Source: JBKEDS01 sp047975545
GTDB lineage: Bacteria; Bacteroidota; Bacteroidia; Flavobacteriales; Flavobacteriaceae
Assembly (NCBI GenBank): GCA_047975545.1
Contig: JBKEDS010000010.1
Coordinates: 1 to 63,435, forward strand
Direction of reading: 5' to 3'
Length of the DNA stretch: 63,435 nt
Part shown: positions 42,642-50,528 of the stretch, one piece after another
How positions within the stretch are numbered: position 1 is the first letter of the stretch
Layout of the letters: each line of letters starts with the position of its first letter
Translations under genes and position numbers: made by a program
Notes under the pieces: model-generated
The model's database searches: none
What the model was told of the DNA's origin: nothing
Seen by the model: only the letters and a program-made list of their open reading frames with translations

Positions 42642-42946
42642 TGAAATTAGTTATTGTAACCGCAGTAAGGGTGTTTCATAAAAATGTAATAAACCTTTTT
42701 AGGGAAGCCGGAATTGAAAATTTTAGCGAATCGGATATCGATGGCCATAAAAATACCAATGGGCTAATTATTGTTTCAAATTGGTTTGGTGGTGAAGGTG
42801 GCGGAAACGAATCGAATATGTTTTTTTCGTTTACGGAAGAAAACCGAATTGATAAGCTCTTCACCTTAATAAAAGATTTTAATGCCAATTTGGAAACCAA
42901 TAACCCCATACGGGCCGTTGTTGTTCCTATTGAAAAATTTATTTAA
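42638..42946 (+). CDS. PII-like small protein of the efflux operon
   Basis: A 102-aa protein, probably a ferredoxin-like alpha/beta fold of the PII (GlnB-like) type: LVIVTAVRVFHKNVINLF, then GLIIVSNWFGG, and NPIRAVVVPIEKFI as the last strand. Such genes follow RND pumps in Bacteroidota. The start overlaps the pump stop (ATGATG), showing translational coupling. It may sense pump state or a small ligand; there is no direct evidence. Confidence 0.75.
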   Translation: MMKLVIVTAVRVFHKNVINLFREAGIENFSESDIDGHKNTNGLIIVSNWFGGEGGGNESNMFFSFTEENRIDKLFTLIKDFNANLETNNPIRAVVVPIEKFI

Positions 42947-42968
42947 AATTCCCCTAAAACAACAGAAA

Positions 42969-43057
42969 ATGAAACACCCATTATTAAGTTTTAATCACAC
43001 AACAGAATGTTAATTTGGGTGTTCCATGGGACATTAAAAAACAATAAATATTAACAC
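42969..43057 (+). repeat. Repeat family R4, copy c (leader-like)
   Basis: Begins ATGAAACACCCA and pairs AACACCCA with TGGGTGTT 48 bases further on (8 bp, perfect). It ends TAACAC directly before the ATG of the DUF2892 gene. The leading ATG opens a 14-codon frame MKHPLLSFNHTTEC. It lacks the REP-like insertion found in copies a and b. Confidence 0.8.
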
Positions 43058-43243
43058 ATGAAAAACAGGGTAGTACGCGGCATAGCCGGAACATTTATAT
43101 TGGCAAGTTTGTTTCTGGCCATTTACGTTAATAGTAATTGGCTGTGGTTTACGGCATTTGTGGGCGCCAATTTATTGCAGTCGTCCATAACAAAATGGTG
43201 CTTAATGGATGTTATTTTGGGTAGGTTGGGGGTGAAGGATTAA
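43058..43243 (+). CDS. DUF2892 family inner membrane protein
   Basis: A 61-aa protein with two helices (GIAGTFILASLFLAIYV and WLWFTAFVGANLLQSSI) and the DUF2892/YgaP-tail pattern (NRVVRGIAG, LMDVILGRLGVK). The family often accompanies rhodanese or stress genes; function unknown. The 5' leader is repeat R4 copy c. Confidence 0.88.
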   Translation: MKNRVVRGIAGTFILASLFLAIYVNSNWLWFTAFVGANLLQSSITKWCLMDVILGRLGVKD

Positions 43244-43299
43244 ATCAATGGTAGGCTGTTTTTTGTAAAAAACCTTATTCGTAAAGTAGAAAACAAAAC

Positions 43300-43758
43300 T
43301 TAGTCTTTTACGGGAATAACCAAGGTTGGTATTTTACTATGCTTAATAATTTTGGTAGCCGTATTGCCCAAAAGCACATTTTCTAAAATACTATGGCTGT
43401 GCGTACCCATAACCAAAATATCTATTTTGTTGTTTTCTAAAAACGATAGGATTTCATGGCCGGCATCGACACCTATTAGAACATTTGTTTTGGTATCGGG
43501 ATGGCCTAAAAACGTAGCAGTCGATTTAAGGAATAATTCGGCCTCATGTTGTAGGTCTTTTTCCAGCATTACGCTATTTTGGATTAAAAAACCATTATAT
43601 CCCATTATAGGGTCGTAATCGTAGGTGTAAAAGGCCGTATCGTAAGTTACGTGTATTAAAATAATTTCGGCGTTAATAGCTTTCGCATAATCGAAACCTT
43701 GTTTAGCAATTTTCTCGGCCGATGGGCTGGCATCTAATGCAATACAAACTGTTTTCAT
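43300..43758 (-). CDS. Universal stress protein, single domain
   Basis: A 152-aa UspA-fold protein. The start MKTVCIALDASPSAEKIAKQ supplies the first strand and Asp. The nucleotide motif is GTHSHSILENVLLGNTATKI, followed by HSKIPTLVIP. It probably binds ATP. The ATG is directly abutted by repeat R1 copy b, so its 5' untranslated leader is that repeat. Confidence 0.9.
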   Translation of the reverse strand: MKTVCIALDASPSAEKIAKQGFDYAKAINAEIILIHVTYDTAFYTYDYDPIMGYNGFLIQNSVMLEKDLQHEAELFLKSTATFLGHPDTKTNVLIGVDAGHEILSFLENNKIDILVMGTHSHSILENVLLGNTATKIIKHSKIPTLVIPVKD

Positions 43759-43854
43759 CTATTTAAATTTTATCAAGAACCTATGGTTCAGTTATTTAAT
43801 TATTTTGGTGGGTATCTAATTTTGCCCAGCCAAATGCCCATTATGGGCTTTCAT
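43759..43854 (-). repeat. Repeat family R1, copy b (leader-like)
   Basis: On the minus strand it begins ATGAAAGCCC, has palindrome GCCCATAATGGGC and hairpin GAACC-ATA-GGTTC (the best paired of the copies), and ends AAATTTAAATAG directly before the ATG of the stress-protein gene. The leading ATG opens MKAHNGHLAGQN. On its other side it touches repeat R2 copy a. Confidence 0.87.
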
Positions 43855-44003
43855 ACGAATAAATTTAAGTTAAACATTTAATTTTTAGGTTTTTATGATA
43901 CTTAGCAAAATAACCGAAAGCCTACAGGCCTATGTTTTTATTCATGTTCTTTTGTAGAGGCGATTATCTTGGCTATACTAAATCCCTCTATGAGGGTTTC
44001 ATC
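43855..44003. repeat. Repeat family R2, copy a
   Basis: About 149 bases sharing CGAATAAATTTAAGTTAAA at the left, AACCGAAAG in the middle, and CTAAATCCCTCTATGAGGGT at the right with the copy at 51496-51641. The right end is a hairpin ATCCCTC/GAGGGT. The middle is divergent. No reading frame is conserved. Confidence 0.75.
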
Positions 44004-44199
44004 TTTTTTAAGGTTTAATAATTAAACTCATTTAGTACTACGCATACAATTTACGAATAAACCATTAAAAATAAGCTTGATGGTGTTGGAATTTTAAGTT
44101 AAAAATCGGGGTTGGTTAAAGGGATTGGTAAAAATATCATAGCTTATCGCGATGAGGTTATGCTTTAATTGTTAATCTAACCAAATATTTTTATACACG

Positions 44200-44540
44200 A
44201 TGTTACGGGAAGATAAACAATTATTGGTACTCATGACCTTAGTCAACTGCTAACTTTTGCGGTTGGATTTGGCAGCCTATTGGCGCCGTTGATTATATGG
44301 TTAACGCAAAAAGATAAGGTTGAGGATTTAGATGCGCACGGTAAAAGCATTCTTAACTTTCAAATTTCACTTTTTATTTGGTGCAATATATGTATTCCGT
44401 TGGTATTTTTATGTGGATTGGGGTTTGTTGGGTTAATTATTTTCGGGTTAATATCTGTTATTCTGCCCATAATTAACGCCATAAAAGTAAGCAATGGACA
44501 ATGGCCATCGTATCCGGTTAGTTTTACTTTTCTTAGTTAA
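44200..44540 (+). pseudogene. DUF4870 membrane protein, frameshifted
   Basis: The family start (MLREDKQLLVL) is in one frame from ATG 44200. The rest (LSQLLTFAVGFGSLLAPLII and on to the end at 44540) is in another. About one base is missing near 44231-44236, where the family has a Leu-Thr-His-Leu stretch. The remainder is intact, with three helices and NFQISLFIW, INAIKVSNGQWPSYP. A truncated product from TTG 44280 remains possible. A sequencing error would also explain it. Confidence 0.7.
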
Positions 44541-44556
44541 AAAAGCAAGGTAAAAT

Positions 44557-44585
44557 AAAAAGCCTACCCGAAAGGGCAGGCTTTT
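44557..44585. terminator. Bidirectional terminator
   Basis: AAAAGCCT-ACCCGAAAGGGC-AGGCTTTT, with A and T runs on both sides. It separates the DUF4870 remnant from dnaN, and could serve both strands. Confidence 0.85.
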
Positions 44586-44678
44586 AACAGCTAAAGCATT
44601 ATCTGTAATCTTGGTTTAGTTGGTAAAGAAAAGTTTGTGGGTTAACAAATACGGCTTTAGCCAAGTTTAAAATTGTTT

Positions 44679-45797
44679 TTAACTGTTTAGCATAACGGGC
44701 ATAACCAACATGGTTACTTGCTCGCCTTCATCAAGACCATCTACCGGGGTTAAAATACCGGCACGGTTGGGTAGGCTCATTTCCAGCTGTACCTCGTCGG
44801 AACTTAGGTTGTTAAGCATTTCGGTTAAAAAGCGCGAGTTAAAGCCTATTTGCATGTCGTCGCCTTGGTAATCGCAGGTTAGGCGCTCTTCGGCTTTGTT
44901 GCTATAATCTATATCCTCGGCAGAAATATTAAGTTCGGCGCCCGCAATTTTTAAGCGTATTTGGTGGGTGGTTTTGTTAGAAAAAATACTAACACGACGC
45001 ACCGAGTTTAAAAACTGCGTGCGGTCTATTACCAATTTATTGGGGTTTTCCTTGGGTATTACGGCTTCGTAATTCGGGTATTTACCATCGATTAAACGAC
45101 AGATTAATTCCGAGTTTTCAAAAGTGAATTTAGCATTGGAGTCGTTGTATTCAATGGTAACATCGCTTTCGCTGCCCACCAAAATACCTTTTAATAAATT
45201 AAGCGGTTTTTTGGGCATAATAAACTCGGCAACTTGATTGGCCTTTAAATCTTCCCTTGAATATTTTACCAATTTATGGGCATCGGTAGCCACAAAAGTT
45301 AGGCTTTCGGTTGAAAACTGAAAGAACACGCCGCTCATTACGGGGCGTAAATCGTCGTTTCCGGCCGCAAAAATGGTTTTGCTTATGGCGGTGGCCAAAA
45401 CATCGCCCAATATTACGGTTTTGCTGGGGTCCTCCAGCTCTACGGCTTTTGGGAACTCCTTGCCATCGGCGTAGGCCAAGGCGTACTTACCGTGGTTGGA
45501 GCTAATTTCAACCGTGTTGTTTTCTTCAATAATAAACGTAAGCGGTTGCTCGGGGAAGGTTTTTAGGGTATCCAACAAAAGCCTTGCGGGTATGGCAACG
45601 CTGCCTTCGCTGTCGCTTTCAACATCCAAGGTGGAGGCCATGGTGGTTTCCAAATCGCTTGCCGAAACGGTTAATTTGGAGTCTTTTAATTCGAATAAAA
45701 AATTATCTAAAATGGGCAAAGTGTTCGAACTGTTTATAACGCCGCCCAAAATTTGCAGTTGTTTTAGTAGGTAGGTACTTGATACTATAAATTTCAT
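44679..45797 (-). CDS. dnaN: DNA polymerase III subunit beta (sliding clamp)
   Basis: A 372-aa protein of three similar clamp domains that encircles DNA and tethers the replicative polymerase. Family marks are MKFIVSSTYLLKQLQILGGV, TLPILDNFLFEL, FVATDAHKLVKYSRED and the C-terminal MLVMPVMLN. Length is standard. The gene is not next to dnaA here, as is common in Bacteroidota. A TATATTTG promoter box lies at 45837-45844. Confidence 0.97.
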   Translation of the reverse strand: MKFIVSSTYLLKQLQILGGVINSSNTLPILDNFLFELKDSKLTVSASDLETTMASTLDVESDSEGSVAIPARLLLDTLKTFPEQPLTFIIEENNTVEISSNHGKYALAYADGKEFPKAVELEDPSKTVILGDVLATAISKTIFAAGNDDLRPVMSGVFFQFSTESLTFVATDAHKLVKYSREDLKANQVAEFIMPKKPLNLLKGILVGSESDVTIEYNDSNAKFTFENSELICRLIDGKYPNYEAVIPKENPNKLVIDRTQFLNSVRRVSIFSNKTTHQIRLKIAGAELNISAEDIDYSNKAEERLTCDYQGDDMQIGFNSRFLTEMLNNLSSDEVQLEMSLPNRAGILTPVDGLDEGEQVTMLVMPVMLNS

Positions 45798-45836
45798 CTA
45801 TTATAAAGTTAATTTATTGCTTAAATGTAGTTCTTA

Positions 45837-45844
45837 CAAATATA
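45837..45844 (-). promoter_or_regulatory. Predicted dnaN promoter element
   Basis: On the minus strand TATATTTG matches TAnnTTTG, 39 bases before the ATG. No TTG box at the usual distance. Confidence 0.5.
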
Positions 45845-45883
45845 TTCTTTACCCCTTAATCCGAAAAACAAACTTATTAACAT

Positions 45884-47551
45884 CTAAGCGGTATATTTTT
45901 TCTTCCGGAAATAATTAAACACAAAACCAAACAAAGCCAAAAACAGTAGTGGTAGCAAGAGGTTTACAAGCTGCCATTGGTTTTTTTCGGCCGTTATTTT
46001 TTGTTGGTTTAAAAACGGAATGGCAATTTCCTTGCTTCTAATGTTTATAAGTCCGGTATCGTCCAACAGATAATTTACGGCGTTTAGCAAAAATTCCTTG
46101 TTGCCAAAGCTTTGCCCGGTCCAACGGTCGAAACCCAGTTCCTGTGGCGTATTTTTAAGCACGTCGTTTTTAATAACATCGCCGTCGGCAATTATTATTA
46201 TCTTGGTGGGCGGGCTTTTTTCTTTTTCATTATTTAATTTGAAGGGTTTTACGCGGTTGTGGTACACCGAGGTAAATTCGCCTTCCAACAAAACGGACAA
46301 GGTTTGCGGGCCGTGGGTAAAGTTTTCGGGGTTCTGGTCTTGGGTAACCAAATCTAAGGTTATTTCCTTAGGAACGCCCTCCAACCGTGATAATGGCGCA
46401 CTTTGTAAAAGAATGGTTTTTGAAATGGTGTTTTTTAAGGTGTCGATTTGGTTGGCAAAATCGAACTTAACAAGGTTTAGGTTGTTAACAATAGGATGAT
46501 TGCTGTTCGGGCTTGCCAAAGGCGAATACGGCCATTGCAAATGCTGGAATTGCGACTCGCTGCCGCTACCCACGGCCAAGGTTATGGGCGCCGAATACAA
46601 CGAACTAACCAATACCGGATTAATACGAACGCCGTATTTGAAAAAGAAATCGGTTAAGTTTAAATCCCGCGCCACGGCAAAATTCTTGCCCGAAGCGTTG
46701 TACAGGCTGTCTTTTTCCATGGCCACGGCATCGATAAGCCAAAGGCTTTTGCCACCGTTCATGGTGTATTGGTCCAAAATTAGTTTTTCGGTTTCGGTAA
46801 AGGGTTTTGTGGGTTTTGCGGCAATAATTAAATCGAAATCGTTTAGTTCCTGAAGCGTTTTTTGCGAATTATCGGCAGCGTTTTCCAAGGTAAAGGGCGC
46901 AATAAAATAATAGTTGCTTAGGGTTTTGCCAAAATCGGCAATGTATTTGTCGTCTAATTCCCGATTACCTTTTAAAATGGCAATTTTACGGTGCTTGGGG
47001 CGTGTTAGTTTGCTAAATCCGTCGGCAAAGGCATATTCCAAATGCTGCACCGAATTGGTTACCAATTCCTGTTGCGAAGCGCCTATTTTATTTTTTATTA
47101 ACGGAATGCTTACCGTTTGGTTGTTGTAGCTGGCCAGGGCCCAAGGGAAAATCATGGACTGCGAGGCTTTTCCGTTTTCGGTAACGCTAAGCTGCATAGG
47201 CGTTAGGCCGCGCTGGGTTAAGTGTTGGATGTTGCTGTTTCTTGAATTTTCGTCTTCCAACGGGTTGATAAAATGGTAAACAATATTTTTGTTTTCGGAC
47301 TGAAATTCGTCCAGTAACTGCTGGGTTTCAGTTTTAAGCCGCCTAAATTCCGAGGGAAAATCGTTGCCCTCCAAAAACACATCGATAACCAAGGGCGAAT
47401 TAACTTCGCCTACAATAGTAATAGCCGCTTGGCTTAAAGTATAGCGTTTGTCCACGGTTAAATCGAAACGCTTAAACGCCAAGTTGCTTACATAGTTAAT
47501 GGCAATTAGGGCTAACAGCGAGAGGGCGATATGTTTTGTGGTTTTATTCAA
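45884..47551 (-). CDS. gldG: Gliding motility-associated protein GldG
   Basis: A 555-aa component of the GldAFG ABC transporter of flavobacteria. There is an N-terminal helix (HIALSLLALIAINYVSNL), a periplasmic region of the ABC-transporter auxiliary type (VNSPLVIDVFLEGNDFPSEF, LILDQYTMNGGKSLWLID) and a C-terminal helix (LLLPLLFLALFGFVFNYF). GldG is needed for gliding and for stability of the machinery in some species. A 161-aa unknown gene separates it from gldF. Confidence 0.95.
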   Translation of the reverse strand: MNKTTKHIALSLLALIAINYVSNLAFKRFDLTVDKRYTLSQAAITIVGEVNSPLVIDVFLEGNDFPSEFRRLKTETQQLLDEFQSENKNIVYHFINPLEDENSRNSNIQHLTQRGLTPMQLSVTENGKASQSMIFPWALASYNNQTVSIPLIKNKIGASQQELVTNSVQHLEYAFADGFSKLTRPKHRKIAILKGNRELDDKYIADFGKTLSNYYFIAPFTLENAADNSQKTLQELNDFDLIIAAKPTKPFTETEKLILDQYTMNGGKSLWLIDAVAMEKDSLYNASGKNFAVARDLNLTDFFFKYGVRINPVLVSSLYSAPITLAVGSGSESQFQHLQWPYSPLASPNSNHPIVNNLNLVKFDFANQIDTLKNTISKTILLQSAPLSRLEGVPKEITLDLVTQDQNPENFTHGPQTLSVLLEGEFTSVYHNRVKPFKLNNEKEKSPPTKIIIIADGDVIKNDVLKNTPQELGFDRWTGQSFGNKEFLLNAVNYLLDDTGLINIRSKEIAIPFLNQQKITAEKNQWQLVNLLLPLLFLALFGFVFNYFRKKKYTA

Positions 47552-48029
47552 ATTTCTTTTCTAATTGGTATTGCCTAATTTCGGTTACTTTGTTGTTGTT
47601 AAAAATAAGTTCCAAGCATTCTTGGTTCATATTAAAAGCACCGGGCTTAAAGCCGAGGTTGTAGTTCCATTTGTCGTTGGAGTTGGCCTTAATGCTGTCG
47701 TCCCAGCCAAACCATTCGGGCTTGCCCAAGGCCGTTTCTACTTCATTTTTTGTATTGTTTATAAATTGTTGGCTGTTAATTATTTCGCTGCTCATTTCGT
47801 AGCGCAGGGCGGGCTTGGTTTTCCAGGCGTCCTCCTCGAAATATTTTTGGTGGTGGTAGCTGCTAAAAATATTAATTAACGGGTATAATACATAAAAATA
47901 CACAATAGGGGTAAGTGCCAAACTTATTAAAAGGCTAAGCCATTTGCGTTTGTCTATGGTGTTGGCAAACAGCCAAACCAAAATAAAAACAGCAATTAAC
48001 AGGATAATAAATGTTGGGGTGTAAATCAT
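47544..48029 (-). CDS. Unknown membrane protein between gldF and gldG
   Basis: A 161-aa protein with two helices (FIILLIAVFILVWLFANT and LLISLALTPIVYFYVLYPLI), then a soluble domain. The segment VETALGKPEWFGWDD, WNYNLG and ECLELIFNNNKVTEI has the alternation of BamE/SmpA-like small domains, though the match is by eye. It overlaps gldF by 4 bases and gldG by 8, so all three are translated together. It is probably functionally linked to the GldFG transporter. Confidence 0.75.
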   Translation of the reverse strand: MIYTPTFIILLIAVFILVWLFANTIDKRKWLSLLISLALTPIVYFYVLYPLINIFSSYHHQKYFEEDAWKTKPALRYEMSSEIINSQQFINNTKNEVETALGKPEWFGWDDSIKANSNDKWNYNLGFKPGAFNMNQECLELIFNNNKVTEIRQYQLEKKFE

Positions 48030-48745
48030 TTTTGTTTTTGGGTAAGGTTTAGTTTGGTTAGTAGTAAAAAGAAAGTGGTTAGGCTTAAAAAATAGATGAT
48101 ATCGCGGGTGTCCAGCACGCCGCGGCTCATGCTTTTGTAATGGTAGCCCATGCCCAATTGCTCGATGGCGTTGCTTGAGGTAAAGTCGGCAATGCCTTCA
48201 AATCCAAAATAAAACATAAAGCATATAAGTGCCGAAACAATAAAGGCAACAATTTGGTTTGCCGATAGGGTGGAGGCAAAAACGCCAATACTTGTATAGG
48301 CGGCTATTAGGAACAACAGCCCAAAATACGAGCCAAGGGTGCTTCCAAAATCCAAATTGCCTGCCGGGTTGCCCAATTGGTAAACGGTATAAACGTAAAG
48401 CAGTGTGGGCAGTAGCGCCAAAAGGATAAGGCAAAACGCCCCAAAGTATTTTCCTAAAACAATTTTAAAAGGCGAAATAGGCTTGGTTAGCAGCAGTTCC
48501 AGCGTACCTTGTTTAATTTCATCGGAAAAACTGCGCATGGTTACTGCGGGGATTAAAAACAGCAATATCCACGGCGCCAGTAAAAAGAAAGGCGACAAAT
48601 CGGAAAAACCATAATCCAAAATATTAAATTGGCCCTTAAATAGCCATAAAAATAAGCCATTAAGTACCAAAAAAACGGCAATGACCAAGTAGCCTATGGG
48701 CGAGGCAAAAAACGAATTGATTTCTTTTTTTAGTATGGGGAGCAT
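48026..48745 (-). CDS. gldF: Gliding motility ABC transporter permease GldF
   Basis: A 239-aa six-helix permease of the ABC-2 type: MLPILKKEINSFFASPIGYL, MRSFSDEIKQGTLELLLTKP, FKIVLGKYFGAF and FTSSNAIEQLGMGYHYKSMS. The start at 48745 matches the family. The ATG seven codons earlier would add an odd extension. It forms the membrane channel of the GldAFG transporter; the ATPase gldA is not in the window. Confidence 0.94.
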   Translation of the reverse strand: MLPILKKEINSFFASPIGYLVIAVFLVLNGLFLWLFKGQFNILDYGFSDLSPFFLLAPWILLFLIPAVTMRSFSDEIKQGTLELLLTKPISPFKIVLGKYFGAFCLILLALLPTLLYVYTVYQLGNPAGNLDFGSTLGSYFGLLFLIAAYTSIGVFASTLSANQIVAFIVSALICFMFYFGFEGIADFTSSNAIEQLGMGYHYKSMSRGVLDTRDIIYFLSLTTFFLLLTKLNLTQKQK

Positions 48746-48801
48746 GTGTGTTACAATGAAAAACAACAGCCTTGTAAATTAGATGTAGCTATTGGTTTTG
48801 T

Positions 48802-48945
48802 TTAGGTTATTTTTATTTTTCCTTCCCGCACTTGCTTCATAAACTCGCGCTTTTGCATTAGAGTCATGCCTTTCATTTTTTTGGCTAATTTTTCTTTAAT
48901 TGCCCGAAAGTATACTACACTGTCAAATATTTTTGGTTCTTTCAT
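48802..48945 (-). CDS. Small protein coupled to PIN toxin, putative antitoxin
   Basis: A 47-aa basic protein (MKEPKIFDSVVYFRAIKEKL then AKKMKGMTLMQKREFMKQVR and a short tail). Its ATG overlaps the TGA of the PIN gene (ATGA). The RAIKEKLAKKMKGMT part resembles short antitoxin-like proteins found beside PIN-domain genes. No DNA-binding motif is visible. If it is the antitoxin, the order is toxin first, unlike most VapBC loci. Moderate confidence that it is a real gene, lower for the role. Confidence 0.65.
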   Translation of the reverse strand: MKEPKIFDSVVYFRAIKEKLAKKMKGMTLMQKREFMKQVREGKIKIT

Positions 48946-49403
48946 TTGTCATCTTTTAAAAATTCTAATGGTGAGCGAATATCAATTAAGGGATAACCCA
49001 ACCGCATATTTATTGAATTGAACATTTTTATTTTGTCGAAGTTTACAATGTGCTTAAAGTTCCAGCTTATTAAACAATCCAACCTATAAACCGACGATAG
49101 GGCTATATGGTAGGCATCGTTTTCGCTTGATTTTCCCAATGCTTTTTCCAAAATATAGGTTTGCGCTAAGTTTTCTACCTCGTCGGACATTTCAATAAAG
49201 GTTAAACAGTCGGTCGGGATTAGGCTTTTTACTTCCTGAATATAGGCTGGCGCAAGTATTAATTCAGTTTCGTTTACTTCCGAAAAGAAAATATCGAAAT
49301 CTTTATTTTTTATTCTTTCAAACAATTTTTTGGTTGCTGCTTCAAATTCTATATCGTAGTAGCCGCCAATAACCGACGTGTCTATGTAAATCCTTTGCTT
49401 CAT
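48942..49403 (-). CDS. PIN domain protein (VapC-like)
   Basis: A 153-aa protein with the PIN nuclease pattern: IYIDTSVIGGYYD (first Asp), a central Glu in SEVNETELILAP, and ENDAYHIALSSV with Asp in the third acidic position, then WNFKHIVN. These acidic residues bind Mg for RNA cleavage. It likely acts as the toxin of a type II toxin-antitoxin pair with the small downstream protein. It is a separate unit after gldF. Confidence 0.85.
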   Translation of the reverse strand: MKQRIYIDTSVIGGYYDIEFEAATKKLFERIKNKDFDIFFSEVNETELILAPAYIQEVKSLIPTDCLTFIEMSDEVENLAQTYILEKALGKSSENDAYHIALSSVYRLDCLISWNFKHIVNFDKIKMFNSINMRLGYPLIDIRSPLEFLKDDK

Positions 49404-49517
49404 CTATCGCAAATCTACAAAATGCTACTTAGGTAACAAACACCCTTTAGAACAATTTATGGTGTAGCCTTAAAAAATAGAATTTAGGTAATAGCTGCAT
49501 TAGTATTTGCTTAAATT

Positions 49518-50372
49518 TTACCCTGCCACGGGTTCCGTTACAAAATTAACACTAATATTATCCATAAGTCGTAGCCCCATAAGGGTCGAGGCGCTACCCA
49601 CCGTGGCGGTATTGCTTTTGTAAACGGCAATTTCCAAAAAACCGCCCGAATTAAACACGACCAAGCCCTTGCCCTCGTCGTGGCGCTTGTCCTCGGGCGT
49701 GTCAAAATTTACAATATCGCTGTACCGATCCAGTATTTTTTTAAACTTGTATTGCCGTACCGAAACCTCAAAGTTGCGCCCTTTTTGTATGGTTTCAAAA
49801 AACTTGCGCTTAATATTGGTAACCACGTTGCCATAATTATCAATATAAATAACGCTGCCCAAAATTTGGGTCTTGTCGTCGTTAATATAGGGCGTAATGT
49901 TTTTTATGGGCTTAATATCGGCAAAGGCAATGGCCTTGCCAATAACATCCAATCTTCCGCCTCGGGCAATATGGCAAGCCACCCGAACAAAAACCTCCAA
50001 CACGGGAAAACTGGTGTGCGGGGTGTCCGGAATGTTAATCTCGACCATTTTTTCGGGTACTATTTCCGAGCAAATCATGCCCATAATACCATTGTTGGCA
50101 CAAATAAAATAATGGTCGTCCAACTTAACAGCAATATGCTTGTTTTCGGCATTAAGTTCCGAGTCTATACCAATTATATGAATCGAGCCCTTTGGGAAGT
50201 TTTTATAAGCATTCTGTATAACATACGACGCCTCCAAGATATTAAAAGGCGCAATGCTATGCGAAATATCAACAATCCTAACCTCGGGCAGTTCGCTGTA
50301 AATAGCGCCCTTGGTTGCGCCTACGGAATAATCCTTCTCTCCAAAATCGGTTGTTAACGTTATAATTGCCAT
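49518..50372 (-). CDS. SAM hydroxide adenosyltransferase (DUF62)
   Basis: A 284-aa enzyme when started at ATG 50372 (MAIITLTTDFGEKDYSVGAT), the family's normal start. The frame continues 12 codons further to an ATG at 50408 that looks untranslated. Marks: IVDISHSIAPFNILEASYVI, HIIGIDSE, NNGIMGM, GSVIYIDNYGNVVTNI. It splits S-adenosylmethionine into adenosine and methionine in known members. It is divergent from phoH, as in many Bacteroidota. Confidence 0.92.
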   Translation of the reverse strand: MAIITLTTDFGEKDYSVGATKGAIYSELPEVRIVDISHSIAPFNILEASYVIQNAYKNFPKGSIHIIGIDSELNAENKHIAVKLDDHYFICANNGIMGMICSEIVPEKMVEINIPDTPHTSFPVLEVFVRVACHIARGGRLDVIGKAIAFADIKPIKNITPYINDDKTQILGSVIYIDNYGNVVTNIKRKFFETIQKGRNFEVSVRQYKFKKILDRYSDIVNFDTPEDKRHDEGKGLVVFNSGGFLEIAVYKSNTATVGSASTLMGLRLMDNISVNFVTEPVAG

Positions 50373-50419
50373 GGACAAATTGTTGATATGTTTTTGCTGC
50401 GTTGTCACGCAAATTTATG

Positions 50420-50427
50420 TACTTTTG
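50420..50427 (+). promoter_or_regulatory. Predicted phoH promoter element
   Basis: TACTTTTG matches TAnnTTTG, about 100 bases before the phoH start. No TTG at the right distance. Confidence 0.4.
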
Positions 50428-50528
50428 GGTTTTGGTGAACAAACAACAAAACTAATAAATCATTTCATCAGAATAAACATAATTCCAAATTTATCTGAAC
50501 GAGGGTTTATAAAATTAAATTTACGCTT

